From Amycolatopsis sp. WQ 127309 (GTDB lineage Bacteria > Actinomycetota > Actinomycetes > Mycobacteriales > Pseudonocardiaceae), in NCBI RefSeq assembly GCF_023023025.1, contig NZ_CP095481.1:2914001-2978000 (forward strand): a DNA stretch of 64,000 nt. Reading direction: 5' to 3'. Positions 47,269 through 56,334 of this stretch are shown here, one piece after another (the first letter of the stretch is position 1; each line of letters begins with the position of its first letter). The notes beneath the pieces were generated by a model that saw only the letters and a list, made by a program, of their open reading frames with translations, was not told the origin of the DNA and made no database searches. Both the position numbers and the translations under genes were made by a program.

Positions 47269-47850
47269 CTAGAGGTATTGCCCGGTCCCCGAAATCCCGG
47301 GCCCATGCCCTTCGACACCCGGCACACCGAGGCTGCCGCCGGCGGCCGACGGACCCGCCGGCAGGCCCCGCCGCATCTGCTCCAGCTGGACCCGCGCCGC
47401 CATCTGCTGGGCGAACAGCGCGGTCTGTATCCCGCTGAACAAGCCCTCCAGCCAGCCGACCAGCTGGGCCTGGGCGATCCGCAGCTCCGCGTCCGACGGC
47501 GTCGAGTCGTCGGCGAACGGGTGGACCAGGCGCTCCAGCTCGTCGCGCAGCTCCGGCGCCAGCGAGTTCGACAGCTCCTTCACCGACGTCTGGTGGATCT
47601 CGCGCACCCGCGTGCGGGACGCGTCGTCGAGCGGGGCGGCGCGGACCTCCTCCAGGAGCTGCTTGATCATCGTGCCGATCCGCATCACCTTCGCCGGCTC
47701 TTCGATGAGCTCGCCCACGGCCTCGGCGTGCTCCGCGCCCTCGAGGGGCGAGCCGTCCGGTCCGACTACCACCACGTGGGGTGAAGATTCGTGGCCGGCG
47801 TCACCCGCTGTGCCCGATTCCCGGAAGTTCGGCTCGGTCATGTGCTCCAT
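47269..47850 (-). CDS. bpa: Bacterial proteasome activator Bpa/PafE
   Basis: A 193-residue four-helix protein of the DUF2587 family that forms a dodecameric ring and opens the 20S proteasome for ATP-independent degradation. The decisive feature is the C-terminal GQYL (190-193), which docks in the proteasome alpha ring. A flexible Gly/Pro-rich segment precedes it. Two starts, 47850 and 47841, are possible. In M. tuberculosis bpa (Rv3780) lies beside wzt-glfT1, consistent with this neighbourhood. Confidence 0.93.
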   Translation of the reverse strand: MEHMTEPNFRESGTAGDAGHESSPHVVVVGPDGSPLEGAEHAEAVGELIEEPAKVMRIGTMIKQLLEEVRAAPLDDASRTRVREIHQTSVKELSNSLAPELRDELERLVHPFADDSTPSDAELRIAQAQLVGWLEGLFSGIQTALFAQQMAARVQLEQMRRGLPAGPSAAGGSLGVPGVEGHGPGISGTGQYL

Positions 47851-47984
47851 CCTGGCTTGCCTTCAACACGCTCCGCGACACCCGAGGGGTGTCCGTCTCC
47901 GAGCGTAGCCGCAATCGGCGTTCCCGGTGGCTCTCCACCCAACCCCGGACGCACGGCGAAACCGCACGTCCGTACGGTGTCCCC

Positions 47985-49184
47985 ATGGCGTTCGACGTCG
48001 CTCGTATCCGTGGGCTCTTTCCCGCGCTGGGTGACGGCTGGATCCACTTCGACGGCGCCGCCGGAATGCTGGTCCCGGAACAGGTCGCTTCGGCCGTTTC
48101 GACGGCGATGCGCGCCCCGGTGTCGGGGCCGGGTGGAGCGTTTCCGGCCTCACAGCGCGCGGAAAGCATCGTGACCGCGGCCCGCAGGGCCGTGGCCGAC
48201 CTGGTCGGTGCCGACCCGGCCGCCGTCGTGCTCGGACCCAGTTCACCGGTGATGCTGCGCCGCCTCTGCGACGCGCTCGCCGAACGCTGGACGATCGGCG
48301 ACGAGGTCGTCGTCTCCCGGCTCGACGAGCAGGCCAACCTCGCGCCGTGGCAGCGCGCCGCGAAGCGCGTCGGCGCCGTCGTGCGCTGGGGCGAGATCGA
48401 CATCGAGACCTGCGAGCTGCCCGCGTGGCAGTACGAGCAGCTCGTTTCGGCGCGCACCAAGGCCGTCGCGGTCACGCTCGCGTCCGGCTCGGTCGGCACC
48501 CGCCCGGACGTCCCGACGATCATCGAGTTCGCCAAGCGCGTCGGCGCGCTCGTCGTCGTCGACGCCACGTACGCCGCGCCGTTCCTGCCGCTGGACATCA
48601 ACGCCCTCGGTGCCGACGTCATGGTCGTGTCCGCGCAGGCCTGGGGCGGCCCTTCGGTGGGCGCACTGGTGTTCCGCGACCCCGAACTGATCGAACGCAT
48701 CTCGTCCGTCTCGCTCGACCCGGCCGCGCGCGGGGCAGCGCGGCTCGAACTGGGCCCGCACGCCTACCCGCTGCTGGCCGGGCTGATCGCGTCCATCGAC
48801 TACCTCGCGGGCCTCGACGACGCGGCCTCCGGGTCGCGGCGCGAGCGCCTCGTCACCTCGCTCGGCTCGGCGAAGTCGTACCACGCCGGCCTGCTCGCGC
48901 AGCTGTCCACCGAACTGCTGACGCTGCGGCACATCATGGTCATCGGCAACGCCATGCGCCGGATCCCCGCGCTCGCCTTCGCCGTCGCCGGCAAGAAGTC
49001 GCCCGAAGTCGCCGAATACCTTGCCTCACAAGGGTTGTGCGCGTTCGCCGACGACGGCGCGGCCGGCGTCTTCGCGTCACTCGGCGTCGGAGAAGTGGGC
49101 GGCGCCGTGCGGATCGGGCTCGCCCACTACTCCAACGTCTTCGAGATCAACCAGCTCGTGCGGGTCCTCGAAGAGCTGCGCTAA
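47985..49184 (+). CDS. Class V aminotransferase-like protein lacking PLP lysine
   Basis: A 399-residue protein with the fold pattern of cysteine desulfurase-like class V aminotransferases (FDGAAGMLVPEQV, VVVDATY with the PLP-ring Asp193, and GVGEVGGAVRIGLAHYSN at the C-terminus). Where active enzymes have SGHK before a Gly-Pro loop, this one has SAQAWGGP: Ala219 stands where the Schiff-base Lys should be. It may be a pseudoenzyme or use another lysine. Its position beside bpa and a quinone oxidoreductase matches Rv3778c. ATG 47985 is the start nearest the first conserved block. Confidence 0.8.
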   Translation: MAFDVARIRGLFPALGDGWIHFDGAAGMLVPEQVASAVSTAMRAPVSGPGGAFPASQRAESIVTAARRAVADLVGADPAAVVLGPSSPVMLRRLCDALAERWTIGDEVVVSRLDEQANLAPWQRAAKRVGAVVRWGEIDIETCELPAWQYEQLVSARTKAVAVTLASGSVGTRPDVPTIIEFAKRVGALVVVDATYAAPFLPLDINALGADVMVVSAQAWGGPSVGALVFRDPELIERISSVSLDPAARGAARLELGPHAYPLLAGLIASIDYLAGLDDAASGSRRERLVTSLGSAKSYHAGLLAQLSTELLTLRHIMVIGNAMRRIPALAFAVAGKKSPEVAEYLASQGLCAFADDGAAGVFASLGVGEVGGAVRIGLAHYSNVFEINQLVRVLEELR

Positions 49185-50158
49185 GACGTCGCGGTCAGCA
49201 GGATCTTCCCGAACACGCTGCCCTCTTCCATCGCGCGGTGCGCGGACGCGGCCTCGGACATCGGGGTGACCTGGCCGACGATCGGCTTGACGGCGCCTTC
49301 GGAAACCAGCGGCCACAGGCGTTCCCGGACGTCGGCGACGATCGCCGCCTTCTGGTCCAGCGGCCGGAATCGCAGGCCCGCGGCGAACACTTCGGCGCGC
49401 TTCCCGAGCATGGCGCCGACGTTCAGCTCGCCCTTCACCCCGCCCTGCATGCCGATGATCACGAGCCGCCCGTCGGGCTTCAGCGCGTCGACGTTGCGGC
49501 CCAGGTAGGACGCGCCCATGTTGTCGAGGATGACGTCCGCGCCGCCGGTCTCCTTGCGGAGCACCTCGACGAAGTCCTCTTCCTTGTAGTTGATCGTGAG
49601 GTCGGCGCCGAGCTGGCGGCAGCTTTCGAGCCGCTCCGCCGAGCCCGCGGTGACCACGACGGTCGCGCCGAGCGCCTTGCCCACCTGGATCGCGTGCGTG
49701 CCGATGCCGCCGGCGCCGCCGTGGACCAGCAGCACCTCGCCCTCGGTGAGCTTCGCGTGCATCACGACGTTCGCCCACACCGTGCAGGCCACCTCGGGCA
49801 GCCCGGCCGCGGCGATCAGGTCGACCTCGCCCGGCACCGGCAGCAGCTGCCCGGCCGGGACGACGACCTTCTGCGCGTAACCGCCGCCGGCGAGCAACGC
49901 GCAGACCTCGTCGCCGACGTTCCACCCTTCGACGTCTTCGCCGAGTTCGGCGATCGTGCCGGAGCACTCCAGGCCGATCGTCTCGCTGGCGCCGGGCGGC
50001 GGGGGATAGTGCCCCTGCCGCTGCAGCAGATCGGCCCGGTTGACCGCGCTCGCGGCGACGTCGAGGAGGACTTCGCCGGGTCCGGGCCGCGGATCCGCGA
50101 TCTCCGTCCACTCGAGGACGTCCGGGTCACCTGGTTCACGGATGGTGATCGCGTACAT
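49181..50158 (-). CDS. NADPH:quinone oxidoreductase, zinc-free MDR
   Basis: A 325-residue medium-chain reductase of the quinone oxidoreductase type. It has AVNRADLLQRQGHYPPPP, LGLECSG-like ETIGLECSGTI, and the NADPH loop HGGAGGIGTHAIQ; the structural and catalytic zinc cysteines are absent. It reduces quinones or enals with NADPH. It corresponds to Rv3777 by position. Its stop overlaps that of the convergent aminotransferase-like gene. Confidence 0.88.
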   Translation of the reverse strand: MYAITIREPGDPDVLEWTEIADPRPGPGEVLLDVAASAVNRADLLQRQGHYPPPPGASETIGLECSGTIAELGEDVEGWNVGDEVCALLAGGGYAQKVVVPAGQLLPVPGEVDLIAAAGLPEVACTVWANVVMHAKLTEGEVLLVHGGAGGIGTHAIQVGKALGATVVVTAGSAERLESCRQLGADLTINYKEEDFVEVLRKETGGADVILDNMGASYLGRNVDALKPDGRLVIIGMQGGVKGELNVGAMLGKRAEVFAAGLRFRPLDQKAAIVADVRERLWPLVSEGAVKPIVGQVTPMSEAASAHRAMEEGSVFGKILLTATS

Positions 50159-50240
50159 GCGTCGACCGTATACCGGTGGGTGAGAGTCCCGCCGAATGAC
50201 GCATTGACGTACCTCTCATATCGCACAAAAGTGAGCAACC

Positions 50241-51782
50241 ATGTCACTCTTCCGAAAGAGATTCGTCCCGCCGGTGGCCTTGGCCGCCTGCGCGACACTC
50301 GCGCTCGGCCTCACCCCGGCCGCCGCCGCGAACACGGTCCCCGACGGCCCTGCGCTGGCCAAACAGCTCGTCAAGAAGGTCGACATCAACGGCGTCAACC
50401 GCCACCTCATCGCGCTGCAGCGCATCGCCGACACCAACGGCGGCACGCGCGCGGCGAGCACCGACGGCCACAAGAAGTCCGCCGAGTACATCGCCACCAA
50501 GCTCGAGGCGGCCGGCTTCCAGGTGACCCGCCAGGAGTTCCCCTTCACGTTCTCGCAAACGCTGGCCGAGAAGCTCACCGCCGGCGGCGCGAACGTGCCG
50601 GTCATCGCGATGGAGTACACGACGTCGACGCCGGTCGGCGGCATCACCGCGCCGCTCGCCGTGGTCGCGGTGGACGACACCAGCGGCTGCGAGGCGACCG
50701 ACTACACCGCCGACGTCGCGGGCAAGATCGCGCTGATCAAGCGCGGCGGCTGCTCCTTCGCGCAGAAGCAGGCGACGGCCGCGGCGGCGGGCGCGATCGG
50801 CGCCGTCGTCTACAACAACACCGACGGCGACCTCAACGGGACGCTCGGGGACCCGGCCGACGCGAAGATCCCGACCGGCGGCGTGACCGCGGCCGCGGGC
50901 GCGCAGCTGGCCACCCTGGCCGGCCAGCCCGTGACGCTGGAGCTCCGGGCCTTCCAGGAGGCGCGGACCAGCTACAACGTCATCGCCGAGACCAAGTCCG
51001 GGCGCAAGGACAACGTCGTGATGCTCGGGTCGCACCTCGACAGCGTCCCGGCCGGCCCCGGCATCAACGACAACGGCACCGGCTCGGCGACCCTGCTCGA
51101 GACGGCGCTGCAGCTGGGGAGCAGCCCGAAGGTCGGCAACGCCGTCCGCTTCGGCTTCTGGAGCGCGGAGGAGTTCGGCCTGATCGGCTCGACCTACTAC
51201 GTCGACTCGCTGAGCTTCGAGCAGCAGCTCGACATCGCGCTGTACCTCAACTTCGACATGATCGGCTCGCCGAACGCCGGGTACTTCGCCTACGACGGTG
51301 ACAACTCCGACGGCGTCGGCGCGGGCGCCGGCCCGTACGGCTCGGCGCAGATCGAGAAGACCTTCGTCGACTACCTGCAGGCCGCGCGGGGCGTGTCCCT
51401 CGAGGGCACCGACTTCACCGGCCGCTCGGACTACGGCGAGTTCATCGCCGTCGGCATCCCGGCCGGCGGCCTGGACACCGGCGCCGAGGTCCTGAAGACC
51501 CCGGCGCAGGCGGCGAAGTGGGGCGGCACGGCGGGCATCGCGTTCGACCCGTGCTACCACCAGGCCTGCGACAACCTGGGCAACATCGACCGCGTCGCGC
51601 TGGACCGCAACGCGGACGGCGTCGCCTGGGCCCTCGGCGTCTACGCGACGAGCACCGAGAGCATCAACGGCGTCAAGCCGGGCAAGGCGAAGAACGTCAA
51701 GCAGAAGGCCGCCGAACGCAGCGGGCAGCGGAACTTCTCCGCGCACGCCGTCGCCGGTGACCCGCACGCGCTGACCGCCTGA
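50241..51782 (+). CDS. Secreted M28-family zinc aminopeptidase with PA domain
   Basis: A 513-residue exported peptidase. The signal peptide has a basic start, a hydrophobic core and an AAAA cleavage region (about 1-30). A protease-associated domain (about 130-235, with GGCSFAQKQATAA) is inserted before the catalytic domain. Zinc ligands and acid are in GSHLDS (His265), NDNGTG, and WSAEEFGLIGS. A CYHQACDN segment near the C-terminus supplies the last His. It resembles Streptomyces aminopeptidases and probably trims peptides outside the cell. Confidence 0.9.
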   Translation: MSLFRKRFVPPVALAACATLALGLTPAAAANTVPDGPALAKQLVKKVDINGVNRHLIALQRIADTNGGTRAASTDGHKKSAEYIATKLEAAGFQVTRQEFPFTFSQTLAEKLTAGGANVPVIAMEYTTSTPVGGITAPLAVVAVDDTSGCEATDYTADVAGKIALIKRGGCSFAQKQATAAAAGAIGAVVYNNTDGDLNGTLGDPADAKIPTGGVTAAAGAQLATLAGQPVTLELRAFQEARTSYNVIAETKSGRKDNVVMLGSHLDSVPAGPGINDNGTGSATLLETALQLGSSPKVGNAVRFGFWSAEEFGLIGSTYYVDSLSFEQQLDIALYLNFDMIGSPNAGYFAYDGDNSDGVGAGAGPYGSAQIEKTFVDYLQAARGVSLEGTDFTGRSDYGEFIAVGIPAGGLDTGAEVLKTPAQAAKWGGTAGIAFDPCYHQACDNLGNIDRVALDRNADGVAWALGVYATSTESINGVKPGKAKNVKQKAAERSGQRNFSAHAVAGDPHALTA

Positions 51783-51792
51783 GAACAGGCAG

Positions 51793-51826
51793 AAGGGGCC
51801 GTCCCGAACTCCCGGGACGGCCCCTT
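51793..51826. terminator. Terminator hairpin between convergent peptidase genes
   Basis: A perfect 14-bp stem (AAGGGGCCGTCCCG at 51793-51806 with 51813-51826) and a 6-base loop in the 53-base gap between the M28 peptidase and the convergent YpfJ-type gene. A- and T-ends flank the stem on both sides, as expected for a bidirectional terminator. Confidence 0.85.
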
Positions 51827-51835
51827 CGTCGTGTG

Positions 51836-52768
51836 TCAGCCCAGGTTGCTGGCGCCGAAGGTGTCGCAGCGGGCCGGGTCACCGGTCTGGAAGCCGGTGG
51901 TGAACCACTTCTTGCGCTGCGCGGACGTGCCGTGGGTGAACTGCGAGCTGTCCACCTGGCCGCCGCCGAGCTTGGTCTGGATGTAGTCGTCGCCGATCCG
52001 GGACGCCGTGTCCAGCGCCGACGCGATGTCGTCCTGCGTGATGTCGAGGATCAGCGGCTTGCCGGTGTCGGTCGGCGTCGTCGTCGCGTGGTTGCCCCAG
52101 ACGCCGGCGTAGCAGTCGGCCTGCAGCTCGAGCCGGACCGAACCCGACGTCGGGCCGGTGCCGGTGCCCTTCTTCGACGTGCCGAGCAGGTTCTGCACGT
52201 GGTGGCCGTACTCGTGCGCCAGGACGTACGCCTCGGTGAACTGGCCGCCCTGCGCGCCGAAGCGCGTCTTCAGCTCGTTGAAGAAGCTCAGGTCGATGTA
52301 GACCTCGGAGTCGGCCGGGCAGTAGAACGGCCCGGTGTCCGAGGTGGCGCTGCCGCACCCGGTGCGGACGCCGCCGTTGAAGAAGTTCGTCGGCGCCTTC
52401 CGGTAGGTCGAGCCGGAGCGCGCGAACTGCTGCGCCCAGTAGTCCTGGACGGAGTTGACGATCGCGACGATGGCGCAGTCGTGGTTCTTGTTCGCGTCCG
52501 CGCCGGTCTTGCAGGTGCTCGCGAGCTGGGAGTTGTCGACCTGCTGCCCGGAGCCGACGCTGCCGAGCCCGCCGCCGCTGCCCAGGTTCACCGCCCCCGG
52601 GCTGATCCCGCCGAGCTGCGAGATCACGAAGTAGATGATCAGCCCGACCACGCCGAGCCCACCACCACCGAGCGCCACGCGGCCACCGATCCCGCCGCCA
52701 CCACCACCGCTGCCGCGCATGTCCTGGACCTCGGAAGCGTCCAAGCCCGCGTCGTCGTCGAATCTCAC
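51836..52768 (-). CDS. YpfJ-family neutral zinc metallopeptidase
   Basis: A 310-residue predicted metallopeptidase. It has a Gly-rich cytoplasmic stretch, one membrane helix (about 36-55), and an extracytoplasmic domain with HEYGHH (the HExxH zinc motif) and RLELQADCYAGVW, which carries the third ligand. CPADSEVYIDLSFF is a further family block. GTG 52768 is chosen since RFDDDAGLDAS is the usual N-terminus. The physiological substrate is unknown. Confidence 0.88.
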   Translation of the reverse strand: MRFDDDAGLDASEVQDMRGSGGGGGGIGGRVALGGGGLGVVGLIIYFVISQLGGISPGAVNLGSGGGLGSVGSGQQVDNSQLASTCKTGADANKNHDCAIVAIVNSVQDYWAQQFARSGSTYRKAPTNFFNGGVRTGCGSATSDTGPFYCPADSEVYIDLSFFNELKTRFGAQGGQFTEAYVLAHEYGHHVQNLLGTSKKGTGTGPTSGSVRLELQADCYAGVWGNHATTTPTDTGKPLILDITQDDIASALDTASRIGDDYIQTKLGGGQVDSSQFTHGTSAQRKKWFTTGFQTGDPARCDTFGASNLG

Positions 52769-53293
52769 GCGGCAGATCGTAGCCGGACATGGTCCTGGGC
52801 GCGGCCTTCGCGGCCACGCCCAGGACTTGTACCGAGGTTTGTCTCTACAGAGCGGCTGGCCGCGAACGGACCGGCGTTCAGGCGCTGTCGCCACGATTGC
52901 TGAGATCGCGGCCTGACACAGGCCCGATCGACGCCGAATGCGTGAACGCAGGAAAGCCCGCACGGTGCTGTTCGCAGTGAGGCTGGTTCGCCTCGGTCAC
53001 GACCGACCCGGTAGGTGTCCGTTCCGGTCGCGGGGACGCAGCTGGCGGTCAACCGCGAGAATCACCCGTCACGCAACCACCTGACCTCTCTGGCGGGGAG
53101 CCGGGCCGGCACGTCGCCGTCGTCGCGCCTATACCTCGGCCAACCGTCCGCCGACAAGCAGAATGCGCCTTTTCCGGCCGAGTCTCAACCTTTTCGTAAC
53201 CCCACCTTCGGGCGATGTTGCAACGGTATTTTTACCCGCAGACAACTCGGACTCGGACCGCGCGGTCCCTTGATCAACGTTCTACGCTGCCTT
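52769..53293. other. 525-base non-coding region upstream of marR
   Basis: No convincing gene is present; open frames here lack the local codon pattern. The part next to the MarR gene is relatively AT-rich (CAACCTTTTCGTAACC, GTATTTTTACC near 53226-53235) and includes a small palindrome TTGATCAA at 53270-53277, 17 bases before the ATG. That is a plausible place for its promoter and a self-binding operator. The rest shows no repeat or RNA I can name. Confidence 0.5.
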
Positions 53294-53767
53294 ATGACCG
53301 AGGAGCGGCCTGTGCGGTGGTTGGACGAAGCCGAGTCTGATGCGTGGCGCTCCTACATCGTCGCGACGTTGCGGTTGCGGCAGCGGCTGCACCGCGAGCT
53401 GGCCGACCGGCACGACGTCTCGCTGACCGACTATGAGGTGCTCGTCTGCCTGGAGTTCCAGCCCGGGCAGCGGATGCGGATGACGGAGCTGGCGACCCTG
53501 ATGGGCTCGACCAAAAGCCGGTTGTCCCACCAGATCGGCCGCCTCGAGGACGCGGGGATGGTCCGCCGGGTCCGCGACCCGGAGGACAAGCGCGGCGTGA
53601 TCACCGAACTGACCGAGGACGGCGTGCGGCTGCTGGAGTCCGCGGCCCCGACACACGTCGAGGGCGTGCGCGAGCACCTGATCGACCTGCTGAGCCCGGA
53701 AGAGCAGGCCACGATCGCCTCGGCGTTCGGCCGGGTGCTGGACCACCTGACCCAGGTGGAGGGCTAG
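53294..53767 (+). CDS. MarR-family transcriptional regulator
   Basis: A 157-residue winged-helix regulator. The recognition region is MTELATLMGSTKSRLSHQIGRLEDAGMV, followed by the wing RRVRDPEDKRGVITELTEDG, and flanking helices form the dimer interface. It acts on double-stranded palindromic operators and often responds to small phenolic ligands. No target operon adjoins it; the palindrome 17 bases upstream suggests self-regulation. Confidence 0.88.
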   Translation: MTEERPVRWLDEAESDAWRSYIVATLRLRQRLHRELADRHDVSLTDYEVLVCLEFQPGQRMRMTELATLMGSTKSRLSHQIGRLEDAGMVRRVRDPEDKRGVITELTEDGVRLLESAAPTHVEGVREHLIDLLSPEEQATIASAFGRVLDHLTQVEG

Positions 53768-53849
53768 CCCGCCGAGGAGCGGAAGCGGCGGGCGGAGGTC
53801 CGGTGCCCGCGCTGCCCCGGCAACGAGCGGAAGCCGACCCCGCGGGGGT

Positions 53850-53893
53850 CCGGGGGCTCGCCCCCGGCGGGGGTCTGGGGGCTCGGCCCCCAG
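53850..53893. repeat. Tandem GC hairpins, direct repeat
   Basis: Two related inverted repeats follow one another: CCGGGGGCTCGCCCCCGG at 53850-53867 and CTGGGGGCTCGGCCCCCAG at 53875-53893, each preceded by GGGGGTC. They lie between the MarR gene and tRNA-Ser. They may terminate transcription; similar GC-rich palindromes are scattered in many actinomycete genomes. Confidence 0.6.
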
Positions 53894-53954
53894 GGGCGAT
53901 GGCGGACGCAAGCGCCCGGTCCGCGCGTTCCGCGGACACGCCTCACCCAGCTTG

Positions 53955-54041
53955 CGGTAGCGGTGGGATTCGAACCCACGGAGAGGTTGCCCCCTCGCAT
54001 GTTTTCAAGACATGTTCCTTCGGCCGCTCGGACACGCTACC
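53955..54041 (-). tRNA. tRNA-Ser (UGA)
   Basis: An 87-nt cloverleaf on the - strand. The acceptor stem is GGTAGCG/CGCTACC with discriminator G, and the D arm is GTCCGAGCGGCCGAAGGA. The anticodon stem CATGT/ACATG holds the loop CTTGAAA, so the anticodon is TGA. A long variable arm (GAGGGGGCAACCTC) is typical of serine tRNAs, and the T arm is GTGGGTTCGAATCCCAC. No CCA is encoded. Confidence 0.96.
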
Positions 54042-54127
54042 TCTGGTCACGAGGGTAGCCGACCGGGTTTCGTGGCAACCTCAGCCGTGTCCCGGACGTG
54101 CTCGGGGTCCTGGGCGTCGCCCGCGGC

Positions 54128-54967
54128 CTAGGACCAGGTGAGCGTCAGCGTCGCGCCCTGGGCGTGGCCCGCCTCCGCGGCCGGGGTGCGGGTCGACGGG
54201 TCCAGGGGGTTCTGGCCGATCGCCGCCACCGAGGCTTCGTCCGGGCTGATCACCGCGATCTCCGCGCCCGCCTTTCGCAGGTCCTCCAGCACGGTGAGCA
54301 GGGCCTTCTCGCCGGGCAACGGCGATTCCAGGCCCAGCGGCGCGACCACCGTGACGCGGGTGGCGCCCGCCGCGTAGTCCGCGTTCTCGCCGGAGCGGAC
54401 GCCGCCGTCGATGTAGCGGCGGCCGTCGATCGTGGTCGGGGGCCAGATGCCCGGGACCGCGCAGCTCGCCGCCACCGCGTCCACCAGGCTGACGCCCGAC
54501 TCGCGGTCGAACTGCCGTGGCTCGCCCGTTTCCGCGTCGACCGCGACCAGGACGATGCGCTGCTCCGGCCAGTCGTGGGACGGCAGGCGGGCGGCGATCA
54601 CCGCGCGGCGGTCTGCTTCGGACACCGTTTCGGCGCTCAGCGCCAGCTCACCGACGCGCTGCCGCACCTCGGCGGGTGAGCCGGTGTCCTCGAACGCGGC
54701 GCCGAAGTCCGCGACGAACTTCTCCATGTCGATCTCGGCCGGGATCTCCGGGGTCTGCCGCGCCGGGTCGGCCTGGCGCGCGAGGAGGTCTTCCAGCGCG
54801 ACGCCGCTGGTGACCTGCGCGGCGACCGTCGCGCCCGCCGACGTGCCGACGATCAGGTCCGCGCCGGTGAGGTCCTGCCCGTGACCCGCGAGCCCGGCCA
54901 GCAACCCCGTCGTCCACGCGATCCCGGCGACCCCGCCGCCACCCAGCACCAACGCCTGTCCGCTCAT
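54128..54967 (-). CDS. Patatin-like phospholipase
   Basis: A 279-residue lipid acyl hydrolase. The oxyanion LGGGGVAG is at 8-15, the nucleophile Ser43 is in GTSAG, and the dyad Asp187 is in YIDGGV. Patatin-like enzymes cleave phospholipids or other acyl esters. No signal peptide is seen, so it should act in the cytosol or at the inner membrane face. It stands alone next to the tRNA gene. Confidence 0.9.
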   Translation of the reverse strand: MSGQALVLGGGGVAGIAWTTGLLAGLAGHGQDLTGADLIVGTSAGATVAAQVTSGVALEDLLARQADPARQTPEIPAEIDMEKFVADFGAAFEDTGSPAEVRQRVGELALSAETVSEADRRAVIAARLPSHDWPEQRIVLVAVDAETGEPRQFDRESGVSLVDAVAASCAVPGIWPPTTIDGRRYIDGGVRSGENADYAAGATRVTVVAPLGLESPLPGEKALLTVLEDLRKAGAEIAVISPDEASVAAIGQNPLDPSTRTPAAEAGHAQGATLTLTWS

Positions 54968-55008
54968 GCGGGCACCCTAACGGCCCCCACCGACAGTTCC
55001 GGAACGGC

Positions 55009-55290
55009 TCAGGGCTGGCGCAGCTGCTTCGCGGCGATCCGGGCCCGCACCTCGGGGCGGCGCAGCGGCGGCACGGTCGCCGGCGGCTGACGGCGTTCGG
55101 GCAGCTGCTCCAGCAGCCTCGTGGTGATCCCGGTGATCTCCGCGACGGCCGCTTCGAACGGCTCGCGCGTGGCGTCCGACAAGGACTGCACGCCCGTCAC
55201 CTTGCGGACGTACTGGCGGGCCGCGGCCTCGATCTCCTCGTCCGTCGCGGACGGCTGGAGTCCCCGGAGGGTGGTGATGTTTCGGCACAT
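55009..55290 (-). CDS. DUF2277 family protein
   Basis: A 93-residue protein beginning MCRNITTLRGLQPSATDEEI, the conserved start of DUF2277, followed by two helices and a basic Pro/Arg-rich tail. The role is unknown. It shares no operon with its neighbours. Confidence 0.85.
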   Translation of the reverse strand: MCRNITTLRGLQPSATDEEIEAAARQYVRKVTGVQSLSDATREPFEAAVAEITGITTRLLEQLPERRQPPATVPPLRRPEVRARIAAKQLRQP

Positions 55291-55392
55291 GCCGTCCAGG
55301 GTACGACTCCGCGGAGGTCCGGATCACACGGTCGGGTTGGCTGTCGCCGACCTCGTTGACGCTGCTGCCTGCGCTTGGGCAATGTCGGGGTA

Positions 55393-56334
55393 GTGCCCCT
55401 GAGACCGCGTCCCTTCCGCTCCACCCGCCCCGAATCCGGCATTCTCGAAGAACGACCCGAAACCCCGATCCCGGAACAGGCTTGGCCCCGCGTGCGGGCC
55501 GACGAGCTGGTCACCCTCGTGGCACACGTCTTCGCCGCCCACGGTTTCCCCGAAGCGCGGGCCCGCATCGCGGCCGAAGCGCTCTGCCACGGCGATCTGA
55601 CCGGATCGCCGGCCACCGGCGTCGCCGAGCTGACCCGGACCCACCTGCCGTTGCTGAAGAACGGCCACGTCGTGCCGCGCGCCGAGCCGTTGATGATCGC
55701 CGACCGCGGGGCCGCCGCGCTGCTCGACTACCGGCGCGCGTCCGGCCTCTGGGCCGTCGGCGACGCGATGGACCGCGCGGTGACGCGGGCCGGGCGCTTC
55801 GGCGTCGGGCTCGTCTCGCTGCGTGGGGTCGGGCCGTTCGGCCGGGCCGGGCACCACGCCGCGCGGGCGTTGCCGCACGCGATGATCGGGCTGGTGCTGG
55901 CGGCGGGCGGCGAGCCCGGCCAGCCGATGAACCCGCTGGGGATGGCCGCGCCGGGTGGCGCGTACCCCGAGTTCGTCTTCGACATGGACCACCCCGGGCA
56001 GGAAGCCGCCGCCGGGTTCACGCTGCTCGTCGAGGTCCTCGCCGGGGTGCTCTCCGGCGTCGCCGACCACGAACACGACACCGGTCTGCTGGTGATGGCC
56101 ATCGCGCCGACGACGCTGCGCAGCGCCGACGGCTTCTACCGCGCGGCGAGCGCGCTGTTCGGCAGCATGCTCGGCTGGGAGGGCGGCGCCCCGATCCGCT
56201 ACCCCGGCTGGCGCGAGGCCCAGCACCTCGAGCAGTGCCGGGCGCTGGGCGTCCCGCTGGCCGGCCCGGTGCGGCGCGAACTGGACGGCCTGGCCGCATC
56301 GCTCGGGCTGCCGCCGCTGACGAACGTGGGTTAG
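55393..56334 (+). CDS. Ldh-family oxidoreductase, probably inactive
   Basis: A 313-residue member of the type 2 malate/L-lactate dehydrogenase family. It has the N-terminal helical HGFPEARARIAAEALCHGDLTG and the AGRFGVGLVSLRG strand. Active members have an Asn-Ser-x-His pattern before FGxAG; here it reads GVGPFGRAG, so the catalytic His is replaced by Pro. It is also about 30 residues shorter than usual. It may have lost catalysis or act on a different substrate. GTG 55393 is a tentative start. Confidence 0.65.
   Translation: MPLRPRPFRSTRPESGILEERPETPIPEQAWPRVRADELVTLVAHVFAAHGFPEARARIAAEALCHGDLTGSPATGVAELTRTHLPLLKNGHVVPRAEPLMIADRGAAALLDYRRASGLWAVGDAMDRAVTRAGRFGVGLVSLRGVGPFGRAGHHAARALPHAMIGLVLAAGGEPGQPMNPLGMAAPGGAYPEFVFDMDHPGQEAAAGFTLLVEVLAGVLSGVADHEHDTGLLVMAIAPTTLRSADGFYRAASALFGSMLGWEGGAPIRYPGWREAQHLEQCRALGVPLAGPVRRELDGLAASLGLPPLTNVG

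Noticed and set aside
52765..53052. Small - strand frame upstream of the YpfJ-type gene
   Set aside because: No ribosome site, Arg/Ser/Cys-rich composition unlike neighbours and no recognisable domain.
53768..53954. Short open frames between marR and tRNA-Ser
   Set aside because: They run through tandem GC hairpins and encode Pro/Arg-rich low-complexity sequence; treated as non-coding.
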